Assembly: GCA_944323445.1 (NCBI GenBank)
Contig: CALUSM010000005.1
Location: 1-64,000 of the forward strand
Length of the DNA stretch: 64,000 nt
Direction: 5' to 3'
Source: an uncultured Bacteroidales bacterium
GTDB lineage: Bacteria; Bacteroidota; Bacteroidia; Bacteroidales; UBA932
A model generated the notes under the pieces. That model did no database searches. It was not told where the DNA came from and saw only the letters and a list, made by a program, of their open reading frames with translations. This document shows positions 9,786-17,921 of the stretch, in pieces (within the stretch, counting starts at the first letter, position 1; every line of letters begins with the position of its first letter). The position numbers were made by a program, and so were the translations under genes.

Positions 9786-10409
9786 ATGCCTGGATTAATT
9801 GGAAAAAAAATCGGAATGACTTCCGTTTTCGATGCTGATGGGAAGAATATCCCATGCACCGTTATTGAGGCTGGTCCCTGTGTTGTCACGCAGATTCGTA
9901 CAGTAGAGAAAGATGGTTATGCCGCTGTACAACTTGCCTATGACGAGATGAAAGAAAAACACACCAGCAAGGCTCTCAAAGGCCACTTCGACAAGGCAGG
10001 AACCACACCCAAGCGCAAACTGGTGGAGTTCAAGGCGGACTTCCCCAAGGAGCTCAAGCTTGGAGACACAGTAACCGTTTCAGACCTGAGTGAGGGTGTG
10101 GAATGGGTAGACGTTACCGGTATCTCTAAAGGTAAGGGATTCCAGGGCGTCGTTAAGCGTCACGGATTCGGCGGCGTGGGCGGTGCTACCCACGGTCAGG
10201 CCGACAGACTCCGTCACCCTGGTTCTATGGGTGCATCCTCTTGGCCTTCAAGAGTATTCAAGGGTATGAGAATGGCAGGCCGCATGGGCGGTGACCGCGT
10301 AAAGGTTCTCAACCTCAAAGTTATCAAGGTTATCCCTGAGAACAATCTGGTTCTCGTGAAGGGTTCTATTCCCGGAGCGAAGGGTTCATACGTAATCGTG
10401 GAGGACTAA
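9786..10409 (+). CDS. rplC: 50S ribosomal protein L3
   Basis: A 207-residue L3 with the family's typical features: N-terminal [15 protein letters not shown] and the conserved central loop containing [15 protein letters not shown] and THGQ, which reaches towards the peptidyl transferase centre. L3 is an early 23S rRNA-binding assembly protein. I chose the ATG at 9786 because Bacteroidota L3 proteins begin MPGLIGKK; the ATG at 9759 would add nine non-conserved residues. It is the first gene of a seven-gene ribosomal operon, 4 bp ahead of rplD. The usual upstream neighbour rpsJ is missing; the preceding gene is a divergent ATPase. Confidence 0.97.
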   Translation: MPGLIGKKIGMTSVFDADGKNIPCTVIEAGPCVVTQIRTVEKDGYAAVQLAYDEMKEKHTSKALKGHFDKAGTTPKRKLVEFKADFPKELKLGDTVTVSDLSEGVEWVDVTGISKGKGFQGVVKRHGFGGVGGATHGQADRLRHPGSMGASSWPSRVFKGMRMAGRMGGDRVKVLNLKVIKVIPENNLVLVKGSIPGAKGSYVIVED

Positions 10410-10413
10410 CGTT

Positions 10414-11040
10414 ATGGAATTGTCAGTTTACAAAATCGACGGAACCGAATCGGGAAAGAAAGTAACCCTGGATTCGACTATCTTCGGCATCGAGCCGAAC
10501 GACCACGCGATCTATCTCGACGTTAAGCAGTACCTGGCCAACCAGCGTCAGGGAACTCACAAGACCAAGGACCGTTCCGAGGTCAGCTACAGCACCAAGA
10601 AAATGGGCCGTCAGAAAGGCGGCGGCGGAGCCCGTCACGGCAGCATCAAGTCCAACATCTACGTTGGCGGTGGCCGTGCCTTCGGTCCCAAGCCTCACAG
10701 CTACGGCTTCAAGCTCAACAAGAAGCTGAAACAGCTGGCCCGTTACTCGGCTCTGTCCTACAAGGCTCAGGAGAACGCCATCATCATGGTCGAGCCCTTC
10801 AGCATGGACGCTCCCAAGACCAAGGAGTTCATCCAGATCCTGGACAACATCAAAGCCAATGGAAGAAGGACCCTGTTCGTACTTCCTGAAAACAGTGAGA
10901 ATATTTACAAGTCTTCACGCAACCTTCAGAATGTCAATGTAATCTCCGTAGACGAGATCAACACTTACAACATCATGAACTCCTATCAGCTCGTGATGGT
11001 GGACGGTGTTCAGGACATCATTGCAGCAAGACGCAAATAA
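10414..11040 (+). CDS. rplD: 50S ribosomal protein L4
   Basis: A 208-residue L4, normal length. It shows the Gly/Arg/Lys-rich extended loop ([15 protein letters not shown], about 62-76) that lines the peptide exit tunnel, followed by the conserved [13 protein letters not shown] segment. In many bacteria L4 also represses its own S10 operon; whether that applies here, with the leader region altered, cannot be judged from sequence. It lies between rplC (4 bp) and rplW (12 bp) in the same orientation. Confidence 0.97.
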   Translation: MELSVYKIDGTESGKKVTLDSTIFGIEPNDHAIYLDVKQYLANQRQGTHKTKDRSEVSYSTKKMGRQKGGGGARHGSIKSNIYVGGGRAFGPKPHSYGFKLNKKLKQLARYSALSYKAQENAIIMVEPFSMDAPKTKEFIQILDNIKANGRRTLFVLPENSENIYKSSRNLQNVNVISVDEINTYNIMNSYQLVMVDGVQDIIAARRK

Positions 11041-11052
11041 ACCATAGGAGAC

Positions 11053-11343
11053 ATGGGAATTATCATTAAGCCTATCGTAACAGAGAAGATGACGGTTCAG
11101 GGCGATAAATTGAACCGTTACGGTTTCATCGTAGACCGCACAGCCAACAAGATCGAGATCAGAAAGGCTGTTGAAGAGCACTACGGAGTGACAGTGAAGG
11201 ACGTAAACACTGTCAACTACCATGGCAAACGCAAGAGCCGCTACACCAAGGCGGGATTACTCAGAGGCCGTGCCAACCACTATAAGAAAGCTTATGTGAC
11301 ACTGGCAGGCGAGGATAAGATCGATTTCTATAGCAACATTTAA
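11053..11343 (+). CDS. rplW: 50S ribosomal protein L23
   Basis: A 96-residue L23 with the characteristic opening [11 protein letters not shown] and the loop [20 protein letters not shown]23 sits at the tunnel exit and is the docking site for trigger factor and SRP. Length and position, between rplD and rplB (4 bp to the next start), are standard. Confidence 0.96.
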   Translation: MGIIIKPIVTEKMTVQGDKLNRYGFIVDRTANKIEIRKAVEEHYGVTVKDVNTVNYHGKRKSRYTKAGLLRGRANHYKKAYVTLAGEDKIDFYSNI

Positions 11344-11347
11344 TCCT

Positions 11348-12172
11348 ATGGCAATACGTAAATTCAAACCGACCACACCCGGTCAGAGAAATAAAGCGAT
11401 AAGCGCATTTGACGAGATTACCTGCACGACTCCCGAGAAGTCCCTTCTCGAGCCCATCAGGAAGTCCGGCGGCCGCAACAACACCGGCAAGATGACCATG
11501 CGCTACATCGGTGGCGGACACAAGAGAATGTACCGTATCATCGACTTCCGTCGTGACAAGGACAACTGCCCCGCAACCGTCAAGACCATTGAGTACGATC
11601 CCAACCGCAGTGCACGCATTGCGCTGGTAGTGTATGCCGACGGCGAGAAGAGATACATCATCGCTCCCGCAGGTATCCGCGTAGGCCAGACCATCATGTC
11701 AGGTCCCGGCGTGGCTCCCGAGCTCGGCAACGCTCTCCCTCTCTCAGAGATTCCTCTGGGAACTGTCATCCACAACATCGAGCTCCGTCCCGGTCAGGGT
11801 GCCGCTATGGCCCGCAGCGCCGGAACATACGCTCAGCTCACCGCACGTGAGGGCAAGCACGCCATCCTCCGCCTCCCTTCGGGCGAGACCAGAATGGTGC
11901 TCGTAACCTGCCGTGCCACCGTGGGTACAGTATCCAATTCCGACCACAACCTCGAATCGTCCGGTAAGGCAGGACGCAGCCGCTGGCTCGGCCGCAGACC
12001 CCGCAACCGCGGCGTTGTGATGAACCCTGTCGATCACCCTATGGGTGGTGGTGAAGGACGCGCCTCCGGAGGACATCCCCGCTCGCGCAAGGGTATTCCT
12101 GCAAAGGGTTACAAGACACGTAATCCGAAGAATACTTCGAACAAGTTTATCATCGAAAGACGTAAGAAATAA
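11348..12172 (+). CDS. rplB: 50S ribosomal protein L2
   Basis: A 274-residue L2, typical length, required for subunit association and peptidyl transferase activity. Seen are the N-terminal KPTTPGQRN segment, the RNA-binding core with GGGHKRMYR, and the conserved C-terminal [13 protein letters not shown] containing the functionally important His. It is the fourth gene of the operon, 21 bp before rpsS, and codon use matches its neighbours. Confidence 0.97.
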   Translation: MAIRKFKPTTPGQRNKAISAFDEITCTTPEKSLLEPIRKSGGRNNTGKMTMRYIGGGHKRMYRIIDFRRDKDNCPATVKTIEYDPNRSARIALVVYADGEKRYIIAPAGIRVGQTIMSGPGVAPELGNALPLSEIPLGTVIHNIELRPGQGAAMARSAGTYAQLTAREGKHAILRLPSGETRMVLVTCRATVGTVSNSDHNLESSGKAGRSRWLGRRPRNRGVVMNPVDHPMGGGEGRASGGHPRSRKGIPAKGYKTRNPKNTSNKFIIERRKK

Positions 12173-12193
12173 CCGGAATAAAATCAGAGAATT

Positions 12194-12460
12194 ATGAGTA
12201 GATCACTTAGAAAAGGTCCCTACATCCAGGAAAGTCTCGAGAAGAAGGTTCTGGCCATGAACGAGGGTACCAAGAAGAAAGAAGTCATCAAGACCTGGTC
12301 CCGCGCCAGCATGATCTCTCCTGACTTTGTCGGCCATACCATCGCTGTACACAACGGAAACAAGTTTATTCCGGTATACGTTACCGAGAACATGGTGGGA
12401 CACAAGCTCGGAGAGTTTGCGCCGACCCGTACATTCAAAGGACATTCGGGCAACCGTTAA
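12194..12460 (+). CDS. rpsS: 30S ribosomal protein S19
   Basis: An 88-residue S19 with the canonical start [10 protein letters not shown] and the conserved end [15 protein letters not shown]. It forms a head-domain complex with S13 in the small subunit. Start and length agree with the family, and its order between rplB and rplV is the normal S10-operon order. Confidence 0.97.
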   Translation: MSRSLRKGPYIQESLEKKVLAMNEGTKKKEVIKTWSRASMISPDFVGHTIAVHNGNKFIPVYVTENMVGHKLGEFAPTRTFKGHSGNR

Positions 12461-12478
12461 TAATTAAAAAGAATCACA

Positions 12479-12925
12479 ATGGGATCTCGTAAGAAAGAAA
12501 TGGCCGACAGGCTGAAAGAAATAAAGAAGACAACAGCGATCGCCAAGCTGAACGATGTTCCTACATCGCCCCGCAAGATGCGTCTGGTCGCTGACATGAT
12601 CAGAGGCGTTGAGGTCAACCATGCTCTTGATATCCTCAAGTACACCAAGAGAGAGGCCTCCATCCGCCTTGAGAAGCTCCTCAGAAGCGCCATCGCCAAC
12701 TGGGAAGCCAAGAACGAAGGTGCCCGTAAGGAACTCGAGGACGGCAACGTCATCGTGCAGACCATCATGGTCGGACAGGGCACTACCCTCAAGCGTATCC
12801 GCACCGCCCCTCAGGGCCGCGCCGGACGTATCCGCAAGCGCTCCAACCACGTGACCATCATCGTCGGAGTGAAACCCGCCAAAGCAGAAGTAAACAACGA
12901 ACCCGCTAATCAGGAGGAAAAATAA
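12479..12925 (+). CDS. rplV: 50S ribosomal protein L22
   Basis: A 148-residue L22 with the conserved core [17 protein letters not shown] and the C-terminal beta-hairpin segment [15 protein letters not shown] that reaches into the exit tunnel. The C-terminal tail is short and charged. The stop codon directly abuts the rpsC start (TAA then ATG), which implies translational coupling. Confidence 0.97.
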   Translation: MGSRKKEMADRLKEIKKTTAIAKLNDVPTSPRKMRLVADMIRGVEVNHALDILKYTKREASIRLEKLLRSAIANWEAKNEGARKELEDGNVIVQTIMVGQGTTLKRIRTAPQGRAGRIRKRSNHVTIIVGVKPAKAEVNNEPANQEEK

Positions 12926-13693
12926 ATGGGACAGAAAATCAACCCTATCAGCAACAGAATAGGAATCATCCGCGGCTGGGACTCCAATTGGTACGGCGGG
13001 GATGACTATGCAGCAAAGCTGCTCGAAGACTCCAAGATACGTGAGTACCTCAATGCCCGTATCTCCAAAGTCAACCTCTCCAAGATCGTCATCGAGAGGA
13101 CACTCAAGCTCATCACAGTGACTATCCACACAGCCCGTCCCGGCGCCATCATCGGCAAGGGCGGCCAGGAGGTTGACAAGCTGAAGGAAGAGCTCCGCAA
13201 GATTACCAACAAAGAGGTACAGATCAATATCTTCGAGGTAAAGAGACCCGAGCTCGACGCCAACATCGTGGCCAACAACATCGCCCGTCAGGTCGAGGGC
13301 CGTGTATCTTACCGCCGTGCCATCAAGATGGCAGTGGCCAGCACCATGCGTATGGGCGCCGAGGGTATCAAGATCCTCATCAGCGGCCGCCTCGGTGGCG
13401 CTGAGATGGCCCGCAAGGAGCTCTACAAGGAGGGCCGTACACCTCTGCACACCTTCCGTGCCGATATCGACTACGCACTCGCCGAGGCCCACACCAAGGT
13501 TGGCGTTCTGGGTATCAAGGTATGGATCTGCAACGGTGAGGTCTATGGCAAGCGCGACCTCTCGCCCAACGTAGGCACATTCGCAAAGCCCACCGGTGGC
13601 TCAGGTGAGCGCCGTGACGACCGCCGCGGACGCGGAGGCCGCCGCCGTGACCGCCGTCCCCGCGGAGGCAACCGCGACAACACAGCAGAGTAA
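12926..13693 (+). CDS. rpsC: 30S ribosomal protein S3
   Basis: A 255-residue S3 with the opening [22 protein letters not shown], here in the Bacteroidota form, a KH domain containing the GxxG-type motif [14 protein letters not shown] (about 70-83) and the C-terminal domain with [14 protein letters not shown]. The last 30 residues are an Arg/Gly-rich tail. S3 lines the mRNA entry channel. Normally rplP follows at once, but here a strong terminator stands 31 bp after the stop and no further ribosomal gene is present. Confidence 0.97.
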   Translation: MGQKINPISNRIGIIRGWDSNWYGGDDYAAKLLEDSKIREYLNARISKVNLSKIVIERTLKLITVTIHTARPGAIIGKGGQEVDKLKEELRKITNKEVQINIFEVKRPELDANIVANNIARQVEGRVSYRRAIKMAVASTMRMGAEGIKILISGRLGGAEMARKELYKEGRTPLHTFRADIDYALAEAHTKVGVLGIKVWICNGEVYGKRDLSPNVGTFAKPTGGSGERRDDRRGRGGRRRDRRPRGGNRDNTAE

Positions 13694-13724
13694 TTCGTTC
13701 CAAATACTCACTTGTTTGTTTGAC

Positions 13725-13762
13725 CGACCGCTCCGGACTGATGCCCGGGGCGGTTGTTTTTT
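13725..13762 (+). terminator. Intrinsic terminator after rpsC
   Basis: The stem is accgctccgg (13727-13736) with ccggggcggt (13745-13754), ten base pairs including one G-U, extendable by two more pairs. It has an 8-nt loop and is followed by tgtttttt. This is a strong rho-independent terminator and shows that the ribosomal transcript ends after rpsC. Confidence 0.85.
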
Positions 13763-13788
13763 GCCATCGTCCTGCGCATGTGTCTTCG

Positions 13789-13892
13789 CTTCAGTGCCTC
13801 CGCTCCAGTACTTCCGTTCCAGAACATCTACATCTGCGCTCATCTTCAGCACTCCACTCCAGTGCATCATCTTCAGTGCCCCACTCCAATCC
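13789..13892. repeat. CT-rich degenerate 22-bp repeats
   Basis: Three 22-bp units beginning cttcag and containing ctccagt-like cores lie at 13789-13810, 13844-13865 and 13871-13892, in strongly pyrimidine-biased DNA. Reading frames here are low-complexity Ser/Pro/Thr-rich and look non-coding. The function is unknown. Confidence 0.5.
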
Positions 13893-13940
13893 CTTCACTC
13901 CAGCGCTTCTGCTCGAATGCCTCTTGTCTCCACGCGCCTC

Positions 13941-14458
13941 ACAGTCTGTAAGCGCATTTTCTTTATATCTACGTGTAATTCATTTATTTACGCAAATCAG
14001 CGCCATACAGACTCATACGAACTTTCCTCCAGAAACCACTCTACAGCGGTTATAACCTCCTTTGAGCCCCAGTTGAACCCAGGGTATGTCTGAGTCTGTT
14101 ATTCCACATTTTTCGTTATCTTCCGGATTTTCTTGTGCTTGCGTCCTTTTCGCCTTTTACAGACTGCCCTGATACACGGTAAGTCTGTAAAGCAGTTATT
14201 TACATAACTCGCTAAGTGTAAACGCAATGTGTCTGTTATTGAAATACAGACTGACAAGGTCAAAAACACCATATCCTCTCCACAGCTATTGCGGCGTATC
14301 TATTTTCGATCTGTCATACATTTTAACCAAGTAGTCTGTAGCATGGTTGTGCTACTTATCTTGCTTATTCCCAGAAAGATGGCCAAATTTTAAAATTACA
14401 GACACTTAAGAAGGACGTACCCGCATGGGCACAATCCCCAGACTGGGCATGCCCATGC
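13941..14458. repeat. REP-like repeat field upstream of the RAYT transposase
   Basis: The heptamer AGTCTGT or its complement ACAGACT occurs at 13943, 14007, 14093, 14159, 14182, 14246 and 14333. Hairpins include gtagca/tgctac (14338-14355) and gcatgggca/tgcccatgc (14423-14458), the latter enclosing the palindrome cccagactggg at 14437-14447. Seven copies of one heptamer in about 400 bp is far above chance. The stretch has no credible gene. Such repeats are the expected substrates of the adjacent transposase family. Confidence 0.7.
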
Positions 14459-14580
14459 TAAGCCGGACCGCCCAAAAATTTTTCAAATGACCTGCCCTGA
14501 CCTTCAGTCGATTGCGCTCGACCACGCAAACTTTTTTACCGAACTGGCAGCCGGTATTTCTCAAAACCGAATCATTTGCC

Positions 14581-14588
14581 TACCTTTG
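14581..14588 (+). promoter_or_regulatory. Promoter -7 box of the RAYT gene
   Basis: TACCTTTG matches TAnnTTTG, with a weak TTTC about 20 bp upstream. A start near 14595 excludes an ATG at 14487 and supports translation from 14628. Confidence 0.5.
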
Positions 14589-14627
14589 CTAACACTAAAC
14601 ACAAAAGTAAGATTAGAGGGGCAGATC

Positions 14628-15638
14628 ATGAAAAACACCTGCGTATATCATCTGTGCGTGTCCTGCAAGAAGGGTCTGATGTTCAGAAGCCGCCAGGACT
14701 ACATCCGTTTCATCAACAACATGGCACTGCTGGCGTATAAATACCACATACGCATACTTGCCTTCGCCGTGATGTCCAACCACTACCACATCGGAATCAT
14801 GACCGATGACTACGAGAAGTTCTTCAGAAGTCTGAAGGTCAGTTATTCGAACTACTACTTCCACAAGTACGGAGTCAGTCTGCCGCGTACAACATGTTTC
14901 GTTCAGGAAGCCATCGGCAACCTGCACATTGTCACGCTGATAGCCTACATCCTGCGCAATCCTGTACATCACGGAATCGTGGGACACCCGTTTGCCTACC
15001 CGTATTCATCTGCCGGATGTTATTTTTCTTATAGCGGTTCCCTGTACAGCATCGGGCATGCGCCTGTAATCAAGCGTGTTACGACTACCGCTCCGAATGA
15101 GTACAAAAGCAACAGCGACCGCGAGGGAATGATCGACCCGATGACCTTCGTGGATTTCCGGATGACCGAGACTCTCTTTACATCTTCCGGCAGGCTGATG
15201 TACTTTCTGTCAAGATACTCAGGACCAAAATGGGAACAGGAGCAAAGCAAGGAGGACAGTTCGGTCAAGCCCATAACCCTTCAGAGCGTCGAGCGCCAGG
15301 GTACCGACATCGAGGCCTGCATGGAGAATGAGAAAGGCCACTCCAGCCTGTTGATTCCCGATCAACTGCTGTGCGAATGGCTTGACGGAAAAGCAGTTCC
15401 GCACTACGGCCTCACAAGTTTCGCACAGCTGGACTGGGAGCAGAGAACAGAGATAGCCAAGGCCCTTCGCTCGCGATGGAAAGTATCGGAAGAGCAGGCG
15501 GAAAGATGTCTGTACTTCCGGGCAAAGACCACTGCAGGACCCTCTGGCACCGACGGTAACCCTGCGCACAATGAAGAACGTGCTGGACAGACACCCAACT
15601 CCGATATCCGGGCCCGAAAACTTCAGGCGGCCCGCTAA
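14628..15638 (+). CDS. REP-associated Y1/IS200-like transposase (RAYT)
   Basis: A 336-residue protein of the Y1_Tnp superfamily. The HUH metal-binding pair His52/His54 lies in VMSNHYHIG, and Tyr107 in AYILRNPVHHG fits the catalytic tyrosine position of RAYT proteins. RAYTs nick and join single-stranded REP sequences and are usually single-copy, domesticated genes. The C-terminal 190 residues beyond the transposase domain are unassigned and hydrophilic. The start at 14628 was chosen because homologous sequence begins there and the promoter box is at 14581. REP-like ACAGACT repeats and palindromes flank the gene on both sides of the RAYT-kinase unit, the context expected of the family. Activity is inferred. 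Confidence 0.85.
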   Translation: MKNTCVYHLCVSCKKGLMFRSRQDYIRFINNMALLAYKYHIRILAFAVMSNHYHIGIMTDDYEKFFRSLKVSYSNYYFHKYGVSLPRTTCFVQEAIGNLHIVTLIAYILRNPVHHGIVGHPFAYPYSSAGCYFSYSGSLYSIGHAPVIKRVTTTAPNEYKSNSDREGMIDPMTFVDFRMTETLFTSSGRLMYFLSRYSGPKWEQEQSKEDSSVKPITLQSVERQGTDIEACMENEKGHSSLLIPDQLLCEWLDGKAVPHYGLTSFAQLDWEQRTEIAKALRSRWKVSEEQAERCLYFRAKTTAGPSGTDGNPAHNEERAGQTPNSDIRARKLQAAR

Positions 15639-15693
15639 ATGGACGGATGTTTTCAGTATATTCGCAGTAAAATCAGATTCGGCCAGTCAAGTC

Positions 15694-16686
15694 ATGAAAA
15701 TAGAATACATCGTCGGCATCGGTGAAATCCTCTGGGACATGCTTCCGGAAGGGCGCAGGCTCGGCGGAGCCCCGGCAAACTTCGCATATCACGTATCGCA
15801 ATTCGGTCTCAATTCGGTGGCAGTCAGCGCTGTCGGACGCGACGAGGCTGGGGACGCGGTAGTCCGGGAACTGAGCGCCCGCGCGGCCCAAGAAGGCAAT
15901 ACGCTCAAGCAACCGGCATCTGTGAACGCATCCTGGGACGCTCCCAGGGACGCACCTTGCGAAAGCACTTCCCCCGGATTCAGGACAATGCTCTCCCGCG
16001 TATCCTTCCCCACCGGCACCGTCGACATCCGGCTCGACCCCTCCGGAGTGCCGCAGTACGACATCCGCATGCCAGCCGCCTGGGACAATATCCCATTCAC
16101 CACTGAGCTGCAGCAGCTTGCATCCCGGACCCGTGCCGTCTGTTTCGGTACCCTCGCCCGCCGCTCCCCCGTCTCCCGCCGTGCCATCTCCGACTTCGTG
16201 AACGCCGTCCCCCGTGGGGAAGGGCAGTGGCGCATCCTTGACATCAACCTCCGGCAGCATTTCTATTCCCGCGACATCATTTTAGAAGCATTGGGAGAAT
16301 GCAACATTTTAAAGATCAATGACGAAGAACTGGCCGTCCTATCCGGGATGCTCTCCCTCCCAGGAGCAACGGCCCAGGAAAAATGCCTCCAGCTCCTCCG
16401 GCAATTCAGCCTGAGGTTCCTGATTCTTACCTGTGGAGTGCAGGGCAGCTACGTATTCTCTTCATTGTCCGGGACGCCATCTTTCCTCGAGACTCCGCAG
16501 GTGAAAGTCGCTGATACCGTGGGCGCAGGAGACTCATTTACAGCTGCTTTCACCGCAGCCCTGATCCACGGACGCTCCCCGCTCGAAGCCCATCGGCTCG
16601 CTGTCGACGTCTCCGCTTACGTCTGCACCTGCAACGGGGCCATGCCCGTCTTGCCCGACACCCTCCGCGGGAACTGGGGCCAGTGA
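15694..16686 (+). CDS. PfkB-family sugar kinase, probably fructokinase
   Basis: A 330-residue PfkB/ribokinase-family carbohydrate kinase. The N-terminal signature GIGEILWDMLPEGRRLGGAP is typical of bacterial fructokinases, and the C-terminal anion-hole and catalytic-base motif DTVGAGDSF is complete (GAGD 277-280, Asp280 as base). It would phosphorylate fructose or a related sugar with ATP in the cytoplasm. The start at 15694 is preferred to an upstream frame extension because the family begins with this conserved region. It follows the RAYT gene by 55 bp in the same direction but no functional link is apparent. Two short insertions relative to typical fructokinases (near residues 65-85) are visible. 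Substrate specificity is not certain. Confidence 0.85.
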   Translation: MKIEYIVGIGEILWDMLPEGRRLGGAPANFAYHVSQFGLNSVAVSAVGRDEAGDAVVRELSARAAQEGNTLKQPASVNASWDAPRDAPCESTSPGFRTMLSRVSFPTGTVDIRLDPSGVPQYDIRMPAAWDNIPFTTELQQLASRTRAVCFGTLARRSPVSRRAISDFVNAVPRGEGQWRILDINLRQHFYSRDIILEALGECNILKINDEELAVLSGMLSLPGATAQEKCLQLLRQFSLRFLILTCGVQGSYVFSSLSGTPSFLETPQVKVADTVGAGDSFTAAFTAALIHGRSPLEAHRLAVDVSAYVCTCNGAMPVLPDTLRGNWGQ

Positions 16687-16764
16687 CGATGCTTTCTCCA
16701 TCGGACTGGCTTCTGCTGCCCGCAATTCACGATCTTCTTTTTCCCCCTCCCCCCTCTCCCAGTG

Positions 16765-17085
16765 TCTGTAATTTGCATTCCGGCATAAGCCGCTGTGGTT
16801 CTGAAAGTTGTTCGATATTTCTCAAAACAGACTGGAGGGGACTCTGGGGCATCTGTCTCCCGTTATCAGCCACAGAGGATGCTGTAGTGCGTATTCGGAA
16901 CTTTTCGGGTATTTAATCCTTTGTGAGTCTGTTTTTGTCTATTTGATATAAAATGCTAAAGGTTAGTGCTTTATGGCGATTGTTAGCGCTACAGACTGGG
17001 AAGTATTGCTCCCAGTCTGTAGTAGGAAGAGAGGGCGTAAATGCTGTAGAATCAGGTGGATAATGGCAGATCCGGGATAACAGAC
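16765..17085. repeat. REP-like repeat field downstream of the sugar kinase
   Basis: The intergenic DNA 16687-17120 holds no gene but several TCTGT/ACAGA elements: ACAGACT at 16827, AGTCTGT at 16926, both arms of the palindrome at 16989-17022, and related gtgtctgt and acagacac near 16766 and 17083. The same motif occurs upstream of the transposase, so the RAYT-kinase unit is flanked on both sides. Confidence 0.65.
16989..17022. repeat. Perfect REP-like palindrome
   Basis: ctacagactggga and tcccagtctgtag form perfect 13-bp arms around an 8-nt loop. It contains the same core as the dispersed heptamers and the palindrome at 14437-14447, so it is the best candidate for the recognition unit of the RAYT transposase. 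Confidence 0.75.
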
Positions 17086-17120
17086 ACGGAGGGTGTGGGG
17101 AGGAATGGGTGCTGTGGATG

Positions 17121-17167
17121 GGAAAGGAAAGGCCGGGCGCGGAGGAGGTGTCCCGCTGCGCCCGGCC
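17121..17167 (-). terminator. Terminator of the efflux operon
   Basis: Perfect 10-bp arms ggccgggcgc (17131-17140) and gcgcccggcc (17158-17167) lie just downstream of the ABC ATPase stop. On the minus strand they are followed by tttcctttcc, a weak T-rich tail. Confidence 0.6.
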
Positions 17168-17195
17168 GGGTCGGTTATGAGATCAGACTTGAGAT

Positions 17196-17876
17196 TTAGA
17201 GTTCGTTCTTGACGTCGGTGACGATGTTACCGTCGAAGAGGTTGATGACGCGCTGGGCGTAGCTGGAGTCCTTGATGGAGTGGGTTACCATGAGGATGGT
17301 GGTGCCTTCGCGGTTGAGCTCGGTGAGGAGTTCCATTACTTCTTTGCCGTTCTTGGAGTCGAGGTTACCGGTGGGCTCGTCGGCGAGGATGAGCTTGGGG
17401 TTGGCGATGACGGCGCGGGCGATGGCTACCCTCTGCTGCTGACCTCCGGAGAGCTGCTGGGGGAAGTGGGAGGCGCGGTGGGCGATGTTCATGCGCTTGA
17501 GGATGTCGTTGACCATCTGCTTGCGCTGGGATGCCTTGATCTTCATGTAGATGAGGGGCAGCTCCACGTTCTCGAAGACGTTCAGTTCGTCGATGAGGTT
17601 GAAGCTCTGGAATACGAAGCCGATGTTGCCTTTGCGGTACTGGGTGCGCTCTTTCTCTTTCAGCGAGCCTACTTCCTTGCCGAGGAGCTCGTACTTGCCC
17701 GAGGTGGGGTTGTCGAGGAGGCCGAGGATGTTGAGGAGGGTGGACTTGCCGCAGCCGGAGGGGCCCATGACGGCTACGAATTCGCCCTGCTTGATGTCGA
17801 AGGAGACGTTGTTGAGGGCTACGGTTTCAATCTCTTCGGTGCGGAACACCTTGCTTAAGTTCTCTACGTGTATCAT
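17196..17876 (-). CDS. ABC transporter ATPase, MacB/LolD type
   Basis: A 226-residue nucleotide-binding subunit, typical length for LolD/MacB-type ATPases. Walker A GPSGCGKST (38-46), Q-loop Gln90, signature LSGGQ (142-146), Walker B ending ADE (165-167) and switch His in MVTHS are all intact. It is the last gene of the six-gene operon and energises the three FtsX-type permeases encoded just upstream. It works at the cytoplasmic face; such systems drive envelope export through mechanotransmission rather than transmembrane passage. A GC-rich terminator follows. Confidence 0.93.
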   Translation of the reverse strand: MIHVENLSKVFRTEEIETVALNNVSFDIKQGEFVAVMGPSGCGKSTLLNILGLLDNPTSGKYELLGKEVGSLKEKERTQYRKGNIGFVFQSFNLIDELNVFENVELPLIYMKIKASQRKQMVNDILKRMNIAHRASHFPQQLSGGQQQRVAIARAVIANPKLILADEPTGNLDSKNGKEVMELLTELNREGTTILMVTHSIKDSSYAQRVINLFDGNIVTDVKNEL

Positions 17877-17921
17877 AACGGTTTATAATTTAATTGGTTT
17901 ATCGTTTATGTCCTTAAAGGT

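Noticed and set aside
12464-13492. Long open frame on the minus strand opposite rplV and rpsC
   Set aside because: It is a shadow of well-conserved ribosomal genes, with biased composition and no domain.
13596-14093. Plus-strand frames through the region after rpsC
   Set aside because: They run out of rpsC in another frame into CT-rich repeats and give low-complexity Ser/Pro/Leu sequence.
13941-14458. Repeat field considered as a CRISPR array
   Set aside because: The repeats are only 7 bp, occur in both orientations and have irregular spacing; no cas gene is present.
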